Of a stretch of 64,000 nucleotides of DNA, positions 32,797 to 44,114 are shown piece by piece; within the stretch, counting starts at the first letter, position 1; each line of letters starts with the position of its first letter. The notes beneath the pieces were generated by a model. That model did no database searches. It saw only the letters and a program-made list of their open reading frames with translations, and had not been told where the DNA came from. Made by a program: the position numbers and the translations under genes. Origin of the DNA: Orobanche coerulescens (Eukaryota; Streptophyta; Magnoliopsida; Lamiales; Orobanchaceae); assembly GCA_033398695.1 (NCBI GenBank), contig CM065802.1, positions 146,182,096-146,246,095 of the forward strand, read 5' to 3'.

Positions 32797-33818
32797 TGGG
32801 CTTATGGGTCCATTGGGATCGGATCCCTATCCAATTTGTGAATCTTGTCTTCAAGACAAAATGACGAAGTTACCCTTCACAGAGACTTTTGAAAGAGCTG
32901 CTGAAAAATTGGATTGACCCACACTGACGTATATGGCTCTCTTGAAGTGACAAGATGGCTTTCAGTATTTTATTACATTCACTAATGACCATACTAGGTA
33001 TGTGTTCATGTGCTTAATGAAACAAAAATCTGAAGCATTTGATAAATTCAAGGAATTTAAGACCCTAGCTGAAAACCAAATAGGTAACCGTATTAAGGCT
33101 CTTTGGTCAGATCGAGGTGGAGAGTCTATGAGTACCGAGTTTGATTAGTTCTTAGAGAAACTAGGAATAGTGTCGCAATTTACTCCTTTAGCTACTCCAT
33201 AATTAAATGGTGTATCAGAAAGAAGGAACCGAACCTTGTTGGACATGGTTCGCTCATGCTTAACTATACTGATCTAGTTTACCTGTGGGGTTACACGCTC
33301 CTTACTGCTGCATATATCTTGAACAAAAGTACTTCCAAATCCATTTCTAAGACTCCACATGAGATGTTGAGAGGTAGGAATACAAGTCTTAATCATATTT
33401 GGGTTTGTGGATGTCCGATTTATGTCAAGAAGACTAAAGTAGAGAAGTTGGAAGCTAGATATGTGAAAATTCATTTCATAGGATATCAAAGAGATTCCAT
33501 GGGATATGTATTATACATGCACAAGGATCATAGGATCATCGTTGCTTTACAAGCATACTTTCTTGAAGATGAGTTCATTCAGGAAGGAGACACAATTAGT
33601 AATATTTTTAGAAGAAATAAAAGAAATACCAAATGAGACACTTGTACAAGATATTGGAACAGAACCTTCTGAAATACAAACAAAACCTCACAGGTCTAGT
33701 AGAGTTTCTCATTTACCTAAGAGGTACAGCTATCTGCATCAAGAGGAACTTTGTCACCATGAGATGACAGAAAGTAGCCAATACAATGATCCATATACAT
33801 ATGACCAAGCGAATGTAG
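32797..33818 (+). pseudogene. copia-3: integrase fragment lacking reverse transcriptase
   Basis: Begins abruptly at GCTTATGGGTCCATTGGGAT, which matches copia-4 at about 47087. Translation, across shifts, gives CESC, the TFERAAEKL region, a decayed first catalytic region, RSCLTI, and an open stretch 33256-33636 (LWGYTLLTAAYILNKSTSKS, KTPHEMLRGR) matching copia-4 at 57140-57267. It stops at 33818 where an LTR begins, just after DPYTYDQANV, well before reverse transcriptase. It is a close relative of copia-4, truncated at both ends. Confidence 0.82.
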
Positions 33819-35447
33819 TGTTAGGATTATGCCCTCGAATACTACTCAGAGGATGAGAGAGTTAGAGCATTGTATTATAATTATGAATCTTAAATTAAAT
33901 AAGGCACTTATTATAACTGTATTATTGTATATCACTGGCATTGTGATTTGGTATATTAAATAATAGTCCTTATATTTGAGAGCAAACATTCCACTCCTTA
34001 TGGAGATAAGGAGATAGGCGCCGAAAGTATTTAAGGATCGAACCCTTAACTAGTTCGCAAGTCGATAAAACTTAATTGGGCAATAAGTTTATATAAGACT
34101 TGTATAACGTGGCCCTTAACATATTGTGTGCCTGTGTTCACTAAGGGTTAGCGGGATCACATGTTATAGGTGTGCTGGGATTAGTATACTCGAACTCGAC
34201 TCACCTCGATTCCGTCACAAGGATTTCACTCTGGGATTGTCAATGACTGAATCGAAAGGTTGTGATAGGTATGCGTGAATATTTGACTTGAGGTTTCAGT
34301 AGGAGATGTACATGTGATATTAAGATTAGAGTAGTTCGATCCAATCACCGCTTGGTGGGGTCAACCTCGAAGTGCAACTTAGTGGGCAAGTAGTGGTCTC
34401 TACTGAATTCCAAGATAGGATTCTTTCTCCTGTAAGTGAGGAGGTAAATGTCCTGTGTGGTTAATCGCAAATTCCATCATAAGTCTTTGGCCAAAGCATT
34501 TAGGGCTAGTTGTATTTGACACACGAAAGCTCGGTGATCTCAATTTGCATTAACAAATGCATAGAGGTAAGATACAATATGGTTTGACATTACCGTGGCT
34601 CTAATACTTGAGCGGGACATATGATTAAATGGTTATACGTATACGGTATTCACGAAATAATATTTTTAGAATGGTTCTGTCATTCATTCTTAGTTGGGTT
34701 GTGGTGCCGGCCACTAGGTTGGCTAAGTGTTATCCACACTCCTTGGTTCTTCCCATTGCCGACCGAAACGGACCTATGGAGTCGCGCACAAGTATATTTG
34801 ATGAATAAATATATATTTAATATCTCTTTATTAATATTTGATATTAGATATCTAATTTGATTTATTGGATATGCGGTCCTATGAATTGAAATTAATTACC
34901 GGTGATTAATTTAATTCATAAATAATTATTTCTTAGAGAAATGTAACTATAATATTGTATATTTGATAAAAAAATTTGGTCGAATTGAACAAAGGGAGAG
35001 GATAGAATTTTTTTCGTTTTTCGTGTTCATCTTAGAGAGAGAAAAAGAAGAGAGGAAGAGAAGGAAAATACTATATCAATTCCTCGCCGTGTTCTTAGAG
35101 AACGAATTGATATAATATATTTCCAATCAATATCCACCGCGTGGTGACGTAGAGACATTCGACATCTTCGGTGTTAAATCATTTATCAAGTCTAAATGTA
35201 TTTCATTCGTATTAGTGTTGGTGATACAAAAAGGAACATATATTTTCGTTACTCGGGAACTTTGCAAAGCTTGGCTCAACTTTTTCTACCAAGATAAAAT
35301 TATCAAAGAACTATGAGGGTATGACTTCTTCAATTTTATCTTCATCGATTTGTCTTCGATATACGATACTTGATCGATCCTCTTAGGGGTTCGATTTTTA
35401 TCCAATTAGACCAGTTTTATTTTTGCACCGTGTAACTCGATTTTAAT
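33819..35447 (+). repeat. copia-4 5' LTR, main part
   Basis: Starts TGTTAGGATTATGCCCTCG. Shares long blocks with the LTR at 59210: AGCAAACATTCCACTCC, TTTCACTCTGG, CATAAGTCTTTGGCCAAAGC. TTAAT at 35443-35447 is the gypsy-2 target site; the LTR tail lies beyond gypsy-2 at 44115-44125. No palindrome array is seen. Confidence 0.75.
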
Positions 35448-36011
35448 TGTAATATCCACAATTTCGATTTCCGGTAATTTTCTTTTTTTCGGCGGGGGTC
35501 TGTTTCGACGACTCGCTTATGACCGTTTCGTCATTATGAGAATGATTAATTCTGCACTTTTTGACATCCGAGTTCGTTTCGGTGTTGTTTTGTTGAGTTC
35601 CGTGCTTCGTAGTGACTTTTCCGCACTCGAGTTCGATTCTTGCGAATCTCATTCAAAACTACTGTTTCGAGTTTCACGTAAGTTCGTTTAACTTTGTTAG
35701 ACGTGTTGTGAACTTCGGTTTGGTTATTCGATCACGTATTGTGATTTTCGGGCGTTTTGGGCCATTTTGTAATTTACCCAAAGTTATAGGTATCTGCATT
35801 CGTATTTGTTCTCTTGACCCTTTTCATGGTCGCGTGTGATTAATTGTTGCATGGTATTTCATTTCGGGTCGTTGATGTTGTCCGCGAGCTTTTCGTCGTG
35901 TTTGTTCCGTGCGTTTTCGGAAATCGAGACGGCTGAGCACTGGCCGGCCAGGTGCGGCAGGCACTGTCGGAAGTGCTGGACAGTGGCCGGCAGGCACGGC
36001 AGGAACCGGCG

Positions 36012-36406
36012 TAGCGCACGCTAGCTCGGCAGGTGTAGCGCGCGCTGCCGACCGTCCGGCGTACACTATCGGATTTGGGCAGAGGGGTTTTTGACGTACT
36101 GGACTCGGGAAGGAACGGTAGGTAGCGCACGCTACTGTCGGTCGCGGTGCACGCTAACCGGCAGGTGTAGCGCACGCTGTCGGCCGGCTAGCGCACGTTA
36201 CCTGGCCGAGCAGTTTAGTCCAGAGGGTTCTGGACAGGTTGGCTAGCGCGCGCTAGCGTCCGCGCAGCGCACGCTATCGGGGTCGGGCGGGCAGGCCTTG
36301 GTCGGCAGGTTTTGTCAGCAGTGCCGGGTCGTGCGGGCCCCGACCGAGGGTTCTGGGCCGATACTGGCCGATAGCGCACGCTAGTCCGGGAAGGCTAGCG
36401 CACGCT
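36012..36406 (+). repeat. GC-flavour palindrome array, gypsy-2 5' U3
   Basis: About 12 copies of TAGCGCACGCTA and variants (TAGCGCACGTTA, TAGCGCGCGCTA, CAGCGCACGCTA) in very GC-rich sequence. The 3' LTR array (41424-41663) has fewer intact copies because the GC-rich stretch differs. Confidence 0.93.
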
Positions 36407-36418
36407 AGTCCGGCCCAC

Positions 36419-36426
36419 TATAAATA
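36419..36426 (+). promoter_or_regulatory. TATA box of gypsy-2 5' LTR
   Basis: ACTATAAATATGACAGAGCAG, 12 bp after the last palindrome; repeated at 41784-41791 in the 3' LTR. Confidence 0.75.
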
Positions 36427-36594
36427 TGACAGAGCAGTCGCATTTTCACTCGTTTTTCATTTCCTTTCTTTTCTGTCCGTGACTGGAGTTTCAGAGGAGG
36501 TGAAGCCATGTTGTTAAACAACAAATCCATGAGGTTCTTGAGTTCATATCATTGATTGATCATTCCATAACATCCTTTGATCCAGCGAATCAAG

Positions 36595-38356
36595 GTTAGA
36601 TTTCTTAGAACCCTATCTTTGGGAAATTTTGGGATTTTCGGGTTTTTGTCCGATTCGTTCCGTATTGTTGATTAATACATGATGGGTATGATTAATCTTA
36701 ATATTATTCATGTTTTTAACATCATTTAATCCATTGTTCTTCGTCCGAATCAGGGTATTTTGTCTTGAACTCATGTTTTTGAAAGATTGTAGGGATTTCC
36801 TTTTTGATTTCGTTTCCAATCCATTTTTGATCAATTAATTGATGTATAAACGTTGTTTTGGACGTGTTCTACGGATTGTATATCCATATTTCGAGTTCGT
36901 TGGAACCCAATCAGGATTTTTGGTTTTCTAAGGAACCTTGAACATTTAGTATCCGATTAAATGTCTCAAAGGGTTCCCTTCGATTCTTGATCGTGTTTTC
37001 CTTTGTTTTTAATTGTTATTCTCGTAGTAACCGTGTTTCCATTAGATTTCACGGAGGATTGTAGGTGTTCGAGGTTTTTCAGGTTGTGCCGTGTTCATAG
37101 GAATATTCGGGTGCCAACGATCGAGGCAAGTATCTTATTATACGACTTGTATCTTGTGACTTGAAATCACTTATTAGGTTATGATGATTTTACTTGCCTC
37201 CGCTTTGAGTTGGTTGTGTATTCTGTAATGTGAAGGCGTTGTGATAATAGTGTTATATTGATATACGTGTTAGGTGTTGTGCCATTTGTGCAGGATTGCG
37301 ACGTACATATTGGATGGTTGTACACTTGGTTGTGAAATGTATTGTGTACCGATCGTGTGTTATGTTGGTTATGTGTCGTTGATTGATAACAGTTTGTTGT
37401 GAGTGTCGAGATTGTGTTATGTGCGTGTGAGGTACGATGTTGTGGTGATCAACGTGAATGATTAACTGTGCTTATTGTTGTATGAAATGTGATTATGAAT
37501 GTGAATATGTGTGACCGCTAGGTTCACTCGTGATGGTTTGACGGGACCTACGAGGACTCGTGGCAGTGGACTACGGGGTCAGAACTTAGTGAGGTACTGA
37601 GATCCAATCGTGCTAGTCTAACGAGGCCTACGATAACACATAGCAGTGGACCATGAGTTTCGGGCACAGTGCGTCCAACCGGGTGAGCTCGACGTGGCTT
37701 ACGGTGACACGTGGCAGTGGACTACGGTGTTAGGACTGTGTGTGTGATTGTTGTAATCAATATAGTCTGTGTGGGTTGTTGAACCTACGGAGACACGTGA
37801 CAGTGGATCACGTTGTCGGAATTGGTTATGTTTGGTTATCTGTATGTGGAATAGTCCATGTGGGTTGTTGAACCTACAGAGACACGTGACAGTGGATCAC
37901 GGTGTCGAAATTGATTATGTTTGTTTATTTGTGCATGGTGTAGTCCGTGTGGGTTGTTGAACCTACAAAGACACGTGACAGTGGATCACGGTGTCATGAA
38001 CATGTTTTGTCAATCAAAGTTTTGAAAGGAAAAGTTTAATGGAGAACCGTTGAGTTATGAAACAAGATTTGGGTTAAGACCCTAAAGTTTTTCGAAAGGA
38101 TTTGTAACTTGGGACTTGAGGCTTTAGAGATTTTGTTCCTAGAATTCCCGAGATGATAAGTTTATTTTTTTTAAATGCTTCATAGCTTATTTCCCTTGTT
38201 AACCTCCCGAAAATATTTTGGTACATGGTTATTAAATTTGCTTATGATCAATGTTTGCTCGTTACTTTTCGTATGATTTGATACTTGCACTAGTAAAACA
38301 GTGGAGTTTTACTAACCCCCGAGTAATGGGGGGGTGGATGTCTGTTTTGCGTCCAG
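36595..38356 (+). other. Candidate intron inside gypsy-2 5' LTR
   Basis: Donor TCAAG|GTTAGA lies 176 bp after TATA. TTTACTAACCCCC contains TACTAAC, the consensus branch sequence, followed by the hairpin and TGTTTTGCGTCCAG (38356; alternative CATACAG at 38366). The 3' LTR repeats it (donor 41960, acceptor 43746). Splicing is inferred. Confidence 0.5.
37520..38000 (+). repeat. Tandem hairpin repeats in gypsy-2 LTR (89-bp period)
   Basis: GTGGGTTGTTGAACCTAC starts at 37771, 37860 and 37949 (89 bp apart), with three older, diverged units upstream. Each unit contains GACACGTGA...TCACGGTGTC, able to fold into a stem of about nine pairs with a 7-nt loop. Repeated in the 3' LTR at about 42900-43380. 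Confidence 0.85.
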
Positions 38357-38723
38357 GTACATACAGGTTCAGGGGAGCAGTCATAGGATTGGCACCGGAG
38401 AATGACGAGCTGCGATACTAATCAAGAGTTGAGAGTTGGTAGAGTTTGGTTGTATTATCAGAGTTGATTTCAATCTTCCGCTGTATTGTGTTTCAACCCC
38501 TGTGTGGGTAATGTTGTATAAGTCAGTTTTGTTAATTGAGTTGTGTGACCTCATCGGTCTGTGTATTCACGTGTAAGTGACCATAACGGTCTGTATTATT
38601 TTATTGTTTGTCCCTAGCCGGGCAAGCACTTGGTTGTTTTGTAAGGTATAGCCTGGTAGATCCTCGTAAAAAGGGGGCTAGGGCTTGTAATATTCCCATA
38701 TGGTTTTGGGGGTGCTACATTTA

Positions 38724-38735
38724 TGGTATCAGAGC
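38724..38735 (+). other. Primer binding site of gypsy-2 (tRNA-Met)
   Basis: TGGTATCAGAGC, exact complement of the initiator tRNA-Met 3' end, four bases after the LTR. Confidence 0.9.
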
Positions 38736-39612
38736 CTAGGTTGCGGAAACCTAGGCTGTCGGGTCAAGTCGAGTCGTGATTTGTCGAGTATTGTGTGGTT
38801 TTGTCATTCGACATGTCGGGTGACAAGTTGAGTTGTGCGTAGTCACAACGTGTCGGATATGTTGTCGGATGAGATTAGTATCGTGGGCGACCGTCGTCTC
38901 CGTGCGGCCTGTGGACGTAAGTCTCCTCTTTTATGGATTTTAAAATCGGTTAAATTTTGACAAATGGGCCGCGTATTTTCAAATGACACCATCAGACGGC
39001 ATTTGGAAAATGTGTTTTGAAGTACTTCGGATATTGCGAAATATTACTGTCGTTTTGGTTATGAACCTAATGATTTTGGAAAATTTCTGTTTTGCAAAAC
39101 AACTTTGGCTTTCGTAAACTAGAACGTTATGTGTTTACGTATTGAGGTTTAGTCGTGCAGTGAGTTGCTATGTTATTATTCTCGTCAGAAAATCTGGGTT
39201 GTATGCCCAAGTGGCGGGATATGTTGTTAGGTATCGTTCCCCACTTCAATGACCGAGGTATTAAACAAAGTATTTTCAAAATTTCATCCCAGCAAAATCT
39301 TTCGAAACTCGGGAATTTTAAAATATTAACATTTGAACAAATACCTCGGAAAAACTTTATTTTTAAAGAATGTTACAAGTGTCTAGTCTCAATGACATGT
39401 ATGTGGTCTCGACCGTGTTTATTTTGGTAAAAGTCGTGCACCTCTGTTGGTGTAACCGTGCGAATTACTTATGAATTTAAGTCTATTATTGCAGTGTTAG
39501 TTCGTGTACTCGTGTGATGACTTGGAGTGAATACTTTATTGTGCTACTGGTTGTTGCCCTATGTTGATTATGTGGTACTTATTTTGTTGTTCTGAATGGT
39601 TGCGCGTTCAGT

Positions 39613-40707
39613 ATGCTGAGGGGTCGAGGCTGAGGCCGTGGTCGTGGTGGTGGTCGTAATCAGGAGCATGAGAGGGCGACTCACTCCTTGCCGAGTACCA
39701 ATCAGCTCGGTACAGATCAGGGACATTCTCATTCAGCCAGCGTTAACGTTGACGTTGGCGCCACCATCGTCCTTCGTCAGGTGGTTGACCAGTTAGTGCA
39801 GATGAATCAGGCCGTACATCGGAATGAGAACCCAAATGTGGATAACGGAGCTAGTAAGCGAGATGAGATGAGAATGCACCCGCCCCATTTTGTGGGTTCG
39901 TATGACTCGTTAGGTTGGGAAAACTGGCTCTTCCAGTTGGAGAGAACATTTGATGCTGTAGCTTGTCCGGATGAAAGGAGGGTACCCATTGCTCAGTACT
40001 TGCTCGACAAAATAGCTGCAGACTGGTGGCAGGCTATAGTGTCTGCAGATCGTACACCTACATGGGCCGAGTTTAAGACCGCCATGGAGGCAGAGTATTG
40101 CCCGCATGTTCGTGAGCGCAAGATCGTTGAGTTTTTCTTGGCTACGCCCCAGGATGTGTCGATATCCTAGGCGATAGTCGATTACAATCGACAGCTGGAT
40201 TATGTTCGTGATCAAGTGAGAAATGAAGCGGACAAGGTCCGATACTTCAACATGCACATGAAACCCCATATCCGTGAGAGTATGGCTCCGCTTATGTGTA
40301 CCACTCTGAAGGAATATTAGGACCGAGCTTTAGCCATTGAGATGGCCGTTTCTGTGACGGAATCTGATTCAGAGAGTAAGAGACAGAAGACCTCGAGTAA
40401 CTTTGCAAGAGGCCAGAGAAGTGAGATCCATGAGCCTGTTGCTTCGCATTTTCCTTCTGGGAGCACTCCTCGTTCGGTTGACCAGTCTAAGAACCTTACT
40501 CTGGAGGCGAGTAAGACGATCGGTGTGAAGACCTGCTTCAACTGCAGTCGTGTGGGCCATGCGAGACAAAATTGTCATTCGCCACCAGTTAATTGTTTCA
40601 AGTGCGGCCAACTGGGGCACCAAGCAGTGCATTGTGAGACCGTTGCTAAGATGTTTGGGAATCGGGTTTTCGTTCATACTCGGGGAGGGCCCAGTGGTGT
40701 CCAGTGA
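39613..40707 (+). pseudogene. gypsy-2 gag with three premature stops
   Basis: ATG 39613 (MLRGRG) meets TGA at 39631 (CGA to TGA), then an RG-rich start as in gypsy-1. TAG codons near 40168 and 40318 replace Gln (CAG to TAG). Otherwise the frame is continuous: gag core (MRMHPPHFVGSYDSLGWENW, ADWWQAIVS), then CFNCSRVGHARQNC and CFKCGQLGHQAVHC near 40530-40630, both intact CX2CX4HX4C knuckles. All three stops are C-to-T changes, as expected from cytosine deamination. The frame ends at 40707 with no trace of protease. Confidence 0.9.
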
Positions 40708-40846
40708 TGTAGTTGTGTGTCGTACTTTGTTCTGTAAATCGTGTAGAGATTGATATTTGTTGCGTGAACTTTTTGGTTTTATTTGTATTCTACCCTGATG
40801 TTTTATTTTAAATTTCGGGACGAAACTTCTTTTAAGGAGGGAAGTA
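40708..40846 (+). other. gypsy-2 tail and polypurine tract
   Basis: Noncoding tail containing TTTCGGGACGAAACTTC, shared with gypsy-1, and AAGGAGGGAAGTA (40834-40846) before the 3' LTR. No pol remnant is recognised. Confidence 0.8.
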
Positions 40847-43800
40847 TGTAATATCCACAATTTCGATTTCCGGTAATTTTCTATTTTCGGTGGGGGTCCA
40901 TTTCGACGACTCGCTTATGACCGTTTCGTCATTCTGAGAATGATTAATTCTGTACTTTTTGACATCCAAGTTCGTTTTGGTGTTGATTTATTGAGTTTCG
41001 TGCTTCGTAGCGACTTTTCCGCACTCGAGTTCGATTCTTGCGAATCTCGTTCGAAACTACTGTTTCAAATTTCCCGTAAGTCCGTTTAATTTTGTTAGAC
41101 GTGTTGTGAACTTCGGTTTGGTTATTCGATCACGTATTGTGATTTTCGGGCGTTTTGGGCCATTTTGTAATTTACCTAAAGTTGTGGGTATCCGCATTCG
41201 TATTTGTTTTCTTGACCCTTTTCATGGTCGCGTGTGATTAATTGTTGCATGGTATTTCATTTCGGGTCGTTGATGTTGTCCGCGAGCTTTTCGTCGTGTT
41301 CGTTCCGTGCATTTTCGGAAATCGAGTCGTCGGGTCATGACGGCTGAGCACTGGCCGGACAGGTGCAGAAGGCACTGTCGGAAGTGCTGGGCACTGGCCG
41401 GGCAGGCGCGGAAGGAACCGGCATAGCGCACGCTAGCTCGGTAGGTGTAGCGCACGCTGCCGACCGGCCAGCGTACGTTATCGGATTTGGGCAAAGGGGT
41501 TCTGAGGTTCTGGACTCGGGAAGGATCGGTAGGTAGCGCACGCTACTGTTGATCACGGCGCACACTAACCGGCAGGTGTAGCGCACGCTGTCGGCCGGCT
41601 AGCGCACGTTACAGCGGCGATTTAGTCGAAGGTTACAGGCGGGTTGGCTAAGCGCACGCTAGCGTCCATGCGCCTGCCTTATCGGGTCGGCGGGCGAGCC
41701 TTGGTCGGCGAGTTTTGTCGGCGGTGCAGTCGTGCGGGCCCCGGGCAGTTACAGGCTATCGGCCGAATGCTAGTCCGGCCTAGTATAAATATGATAGAGC
41801 AGTCGCATTTTCACTCGTTTTTTATTTCCTTTCTTTTCTGTACGCGACTGGAGTTTCGGAGGAGGCGAAGCCATGTTGTTAAACAACAAATCCATGAGGT
41901 TCTTGAGTTCATATCATTGATTTATCATTCCATAACATCCTTTGATCCAGCGAATCAAGGTTAGATTTCCTAGAACCCTATCTTTGGGAAATTTTGGGGT
42001 TTTCGGGTTTTTGTCCGATTCGTTCCGTATTGTTGATTAATCTATGATGGGTATGATTAATCTTAGTATTATTCATGTGTTTAACATCATTTAATCCATT
42101 GTTCTTCGTCCGAATCAAGGTATTTTGGCTTGAACCCATGTTTTTGAAAGATTTTAGGGATTTTCTTTTTGATTTCGATTCCAATCCATTTTTGATAAAT
42201 TAATTGATGTATAAACGTTGTTTTGGACGTGTTCTACGGATTGTATATCCATATTTCGAGTTCGTTGGAACCCAATCGGTATTTTTGGTTTTCAAAGGAA
42301 CCTTGAACATTTAGTATCCGATTAAATGTCTCAAAGGGTTTCCTTCGATTCTTGATCGTGTTTTCCTTTGTTTTTAATTGTTATTCTCGTAGTAACTGTG
42401 TTTCCGTTGGATTTCACGGAGGATTGTAGGTGTTCGGGGTTTTTCGGGTTGTGCCTTGTTCATAGGAATATTCGGGTGCCGACGATCGAGGCAAGTATCT
42501 TATTATACGACTTGTATCTTGCGACTTGAAATCACGTATTAGGTTATGATGATTTTACTTGCCTCTGTAAATATGTTCCGTTTGAGTTGGTTGTGTATTC
42601 CGTAATGTGAAGGCCTTGTGATAATAGTGTTATATTGATATACGTGTTAGGTGTTGTGCCATTTGCGCAGGATTGCGATGTACATATGTGATGGTTGTAC
42701 ACTTGGTCGTGTAATGTATTGTATACCGATCGTGTGTTATGTTGGTTATGTGTCCTTGATTGATGACAGTTTGTTGTGAGTGTCGAGATTGTGTTATGTG
42801 CGTGTGAGGTACGATGTTGTGGTGATCAACGTGAATGATTAACTGTGCTCATTGTTGTATGAAATGTGATTGTGAATGTGAATATGTGTGTGACCGCTAG
42901 GTTCACTCGTGATAGTTCTACGGGACCTACGAGGACTCGTGGTAGTGGACTACGGGGTCAGAACTTAGTGAGGTACTGAGGTCCAATCGTGCTGGTCCGA
43001 CGAGGCCTACGATAACACATGGCAGTGGACCATGAGTTTCGGGCACAGTGCGTCCAACCGGGTGAGCTCGAAGGGGCTTACGGTGACACGTGGCAGTGGA
43101 ATACGGTGTTAGGACTGTGTGTGTGATTGTTGTGATCGATATAGTCCGTGTGGGTTGTTGAACCAACGGAGACACGTGACAGTGGATCACGGTGTCAGAA
43201 TTGGTTATGTTTGGTTATCGGTATGTGGAATAGTCCATGTGAGTTGTTGAACCTACGGAGACACGTGACAGTGAATCACGGTGTCAGAATTGATTATGTT
43301 TGTTTATTTGTGTGTGGTGTAGTCCGTGTGGGTTGTTGAACCTACGGAGACACGTGACTGTGGATCACGGTGTCATGAACATGTTTTGTCAATCAAAGTT
43401 TTGAAAGGAAAAGTTTTATGGAGAACTGTTGAGTTATGAAATAAGATTTGGGTTAAGACCCTAAAGTTTTTTGAAAGGATTTGTAACTTGGGACTTGAGG
43501 CTTTAGAGATTTTGTTCCTAGAATTCCCGAGATGATAAGTTTTTTTTTTTTAAATGCTTCATAGCTTATTTCCCTTGTTAAAACCTCCCGGGAATATTTT
43601 GGTACTTGGTTATTAAATTTGATAAGGATCAATGTTTGCTCGTTACTTTTCGTACGATTTGATACTTGCACTAGTAAAACAGTGGAGTTTTACTAACCCG
43701 CAAGTAATCGGGGGGGGGGGGGGGTGGATGTCTGTTTTGCATCCAGGTACATGCAGGTTCAGGGGAGCAGTGACAGGATTGGCACCGAAAAATGACGAGC

Positions 43801-44109
43801 TGCGATACTAATCAAGCGTTGAGAGTTGGTAGAGTTTGGTTGTATTGTCAGAGTTGATTTCAGTCTTCCGCTGTATTGTGTTTCAACCCCTGTGTGGGTA
43901 ATGTTGTATAAGTCAGTTTTGTTGATTGAGTTGTGTGACCTCATCGGTCTGTTTATTCACGTGTAAGTGACCATAACGGTCTGTATTATTTTATTGTTTG
44001 TCCCTGGCCGGGCAAGCACTTGGTCGTTTTGTAAGGTATAGCCTGGTAGATCCTCGTAAAAAGGGGCCTACGGCGTGTAATATTCCCATATGGTTTTGGG
44101 GGTGTTACA
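40847..44109 (+). repeat. gypsy-2 3' LTR
   Basis: 3263 bp, ends GTGTTACA. Very similar to the 5' LTR except in the GC-rich array (41330-41780), where many CAG words read CGG or CGA. The hairpin G run is expanded to 15 (43710-43724). TATA lies at 41784-41791. Confidence 0.93.
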
Positions 44110-44114
44110 TTAAT

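Larger units (their letters stand above)
35448..38719 (+). repeat. gypsy-2 5' LTR
   Basis: 3272 bp, ends GGGGTGCTACA (3' copy: GTTACA). Holds the GC-flavour array (36012-36406), TATA (36419), a candidate intron with tandem hairpins, the CCCCC/GGGGG hairpin near 38325-38345 and the end block. Confidence 0.93.
35448..44109 (+). mobile_element. gypsy-2: gag-only Ty3-gypsy element (TR-GAG type)
   Basis: Two long LTRs (35448-38719, 3272 bp; 40847-44109, 3263 bp) start TGTAATATCCACAATTTCG. TTAAT flanks the element at 35443-35447 and 44110-44114. The internal part is only 2127 bp: primer site, gag with two zinc knuckles, a 140-bp tail and a polypurine tract. Protease, reverse transcriptase, RNase H and integrase are entirely absent. 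This matches the gag-only non-autonomous class called TR-GAG; mobilisation would need pol supplied by a related autonomous element. Gag is close to that of gypsy-1. Confidence 0.93.

Noticed and set aside
35612..36175. Several open frames of 60-110 codons inside the gypsy-2 LTR (also 41222-41964)
   Set aside because: They lie in GC-rich U3 arrays, are not conserved between the two LTRs in frame, and show no domain; chance frames in GC-rich DNA.
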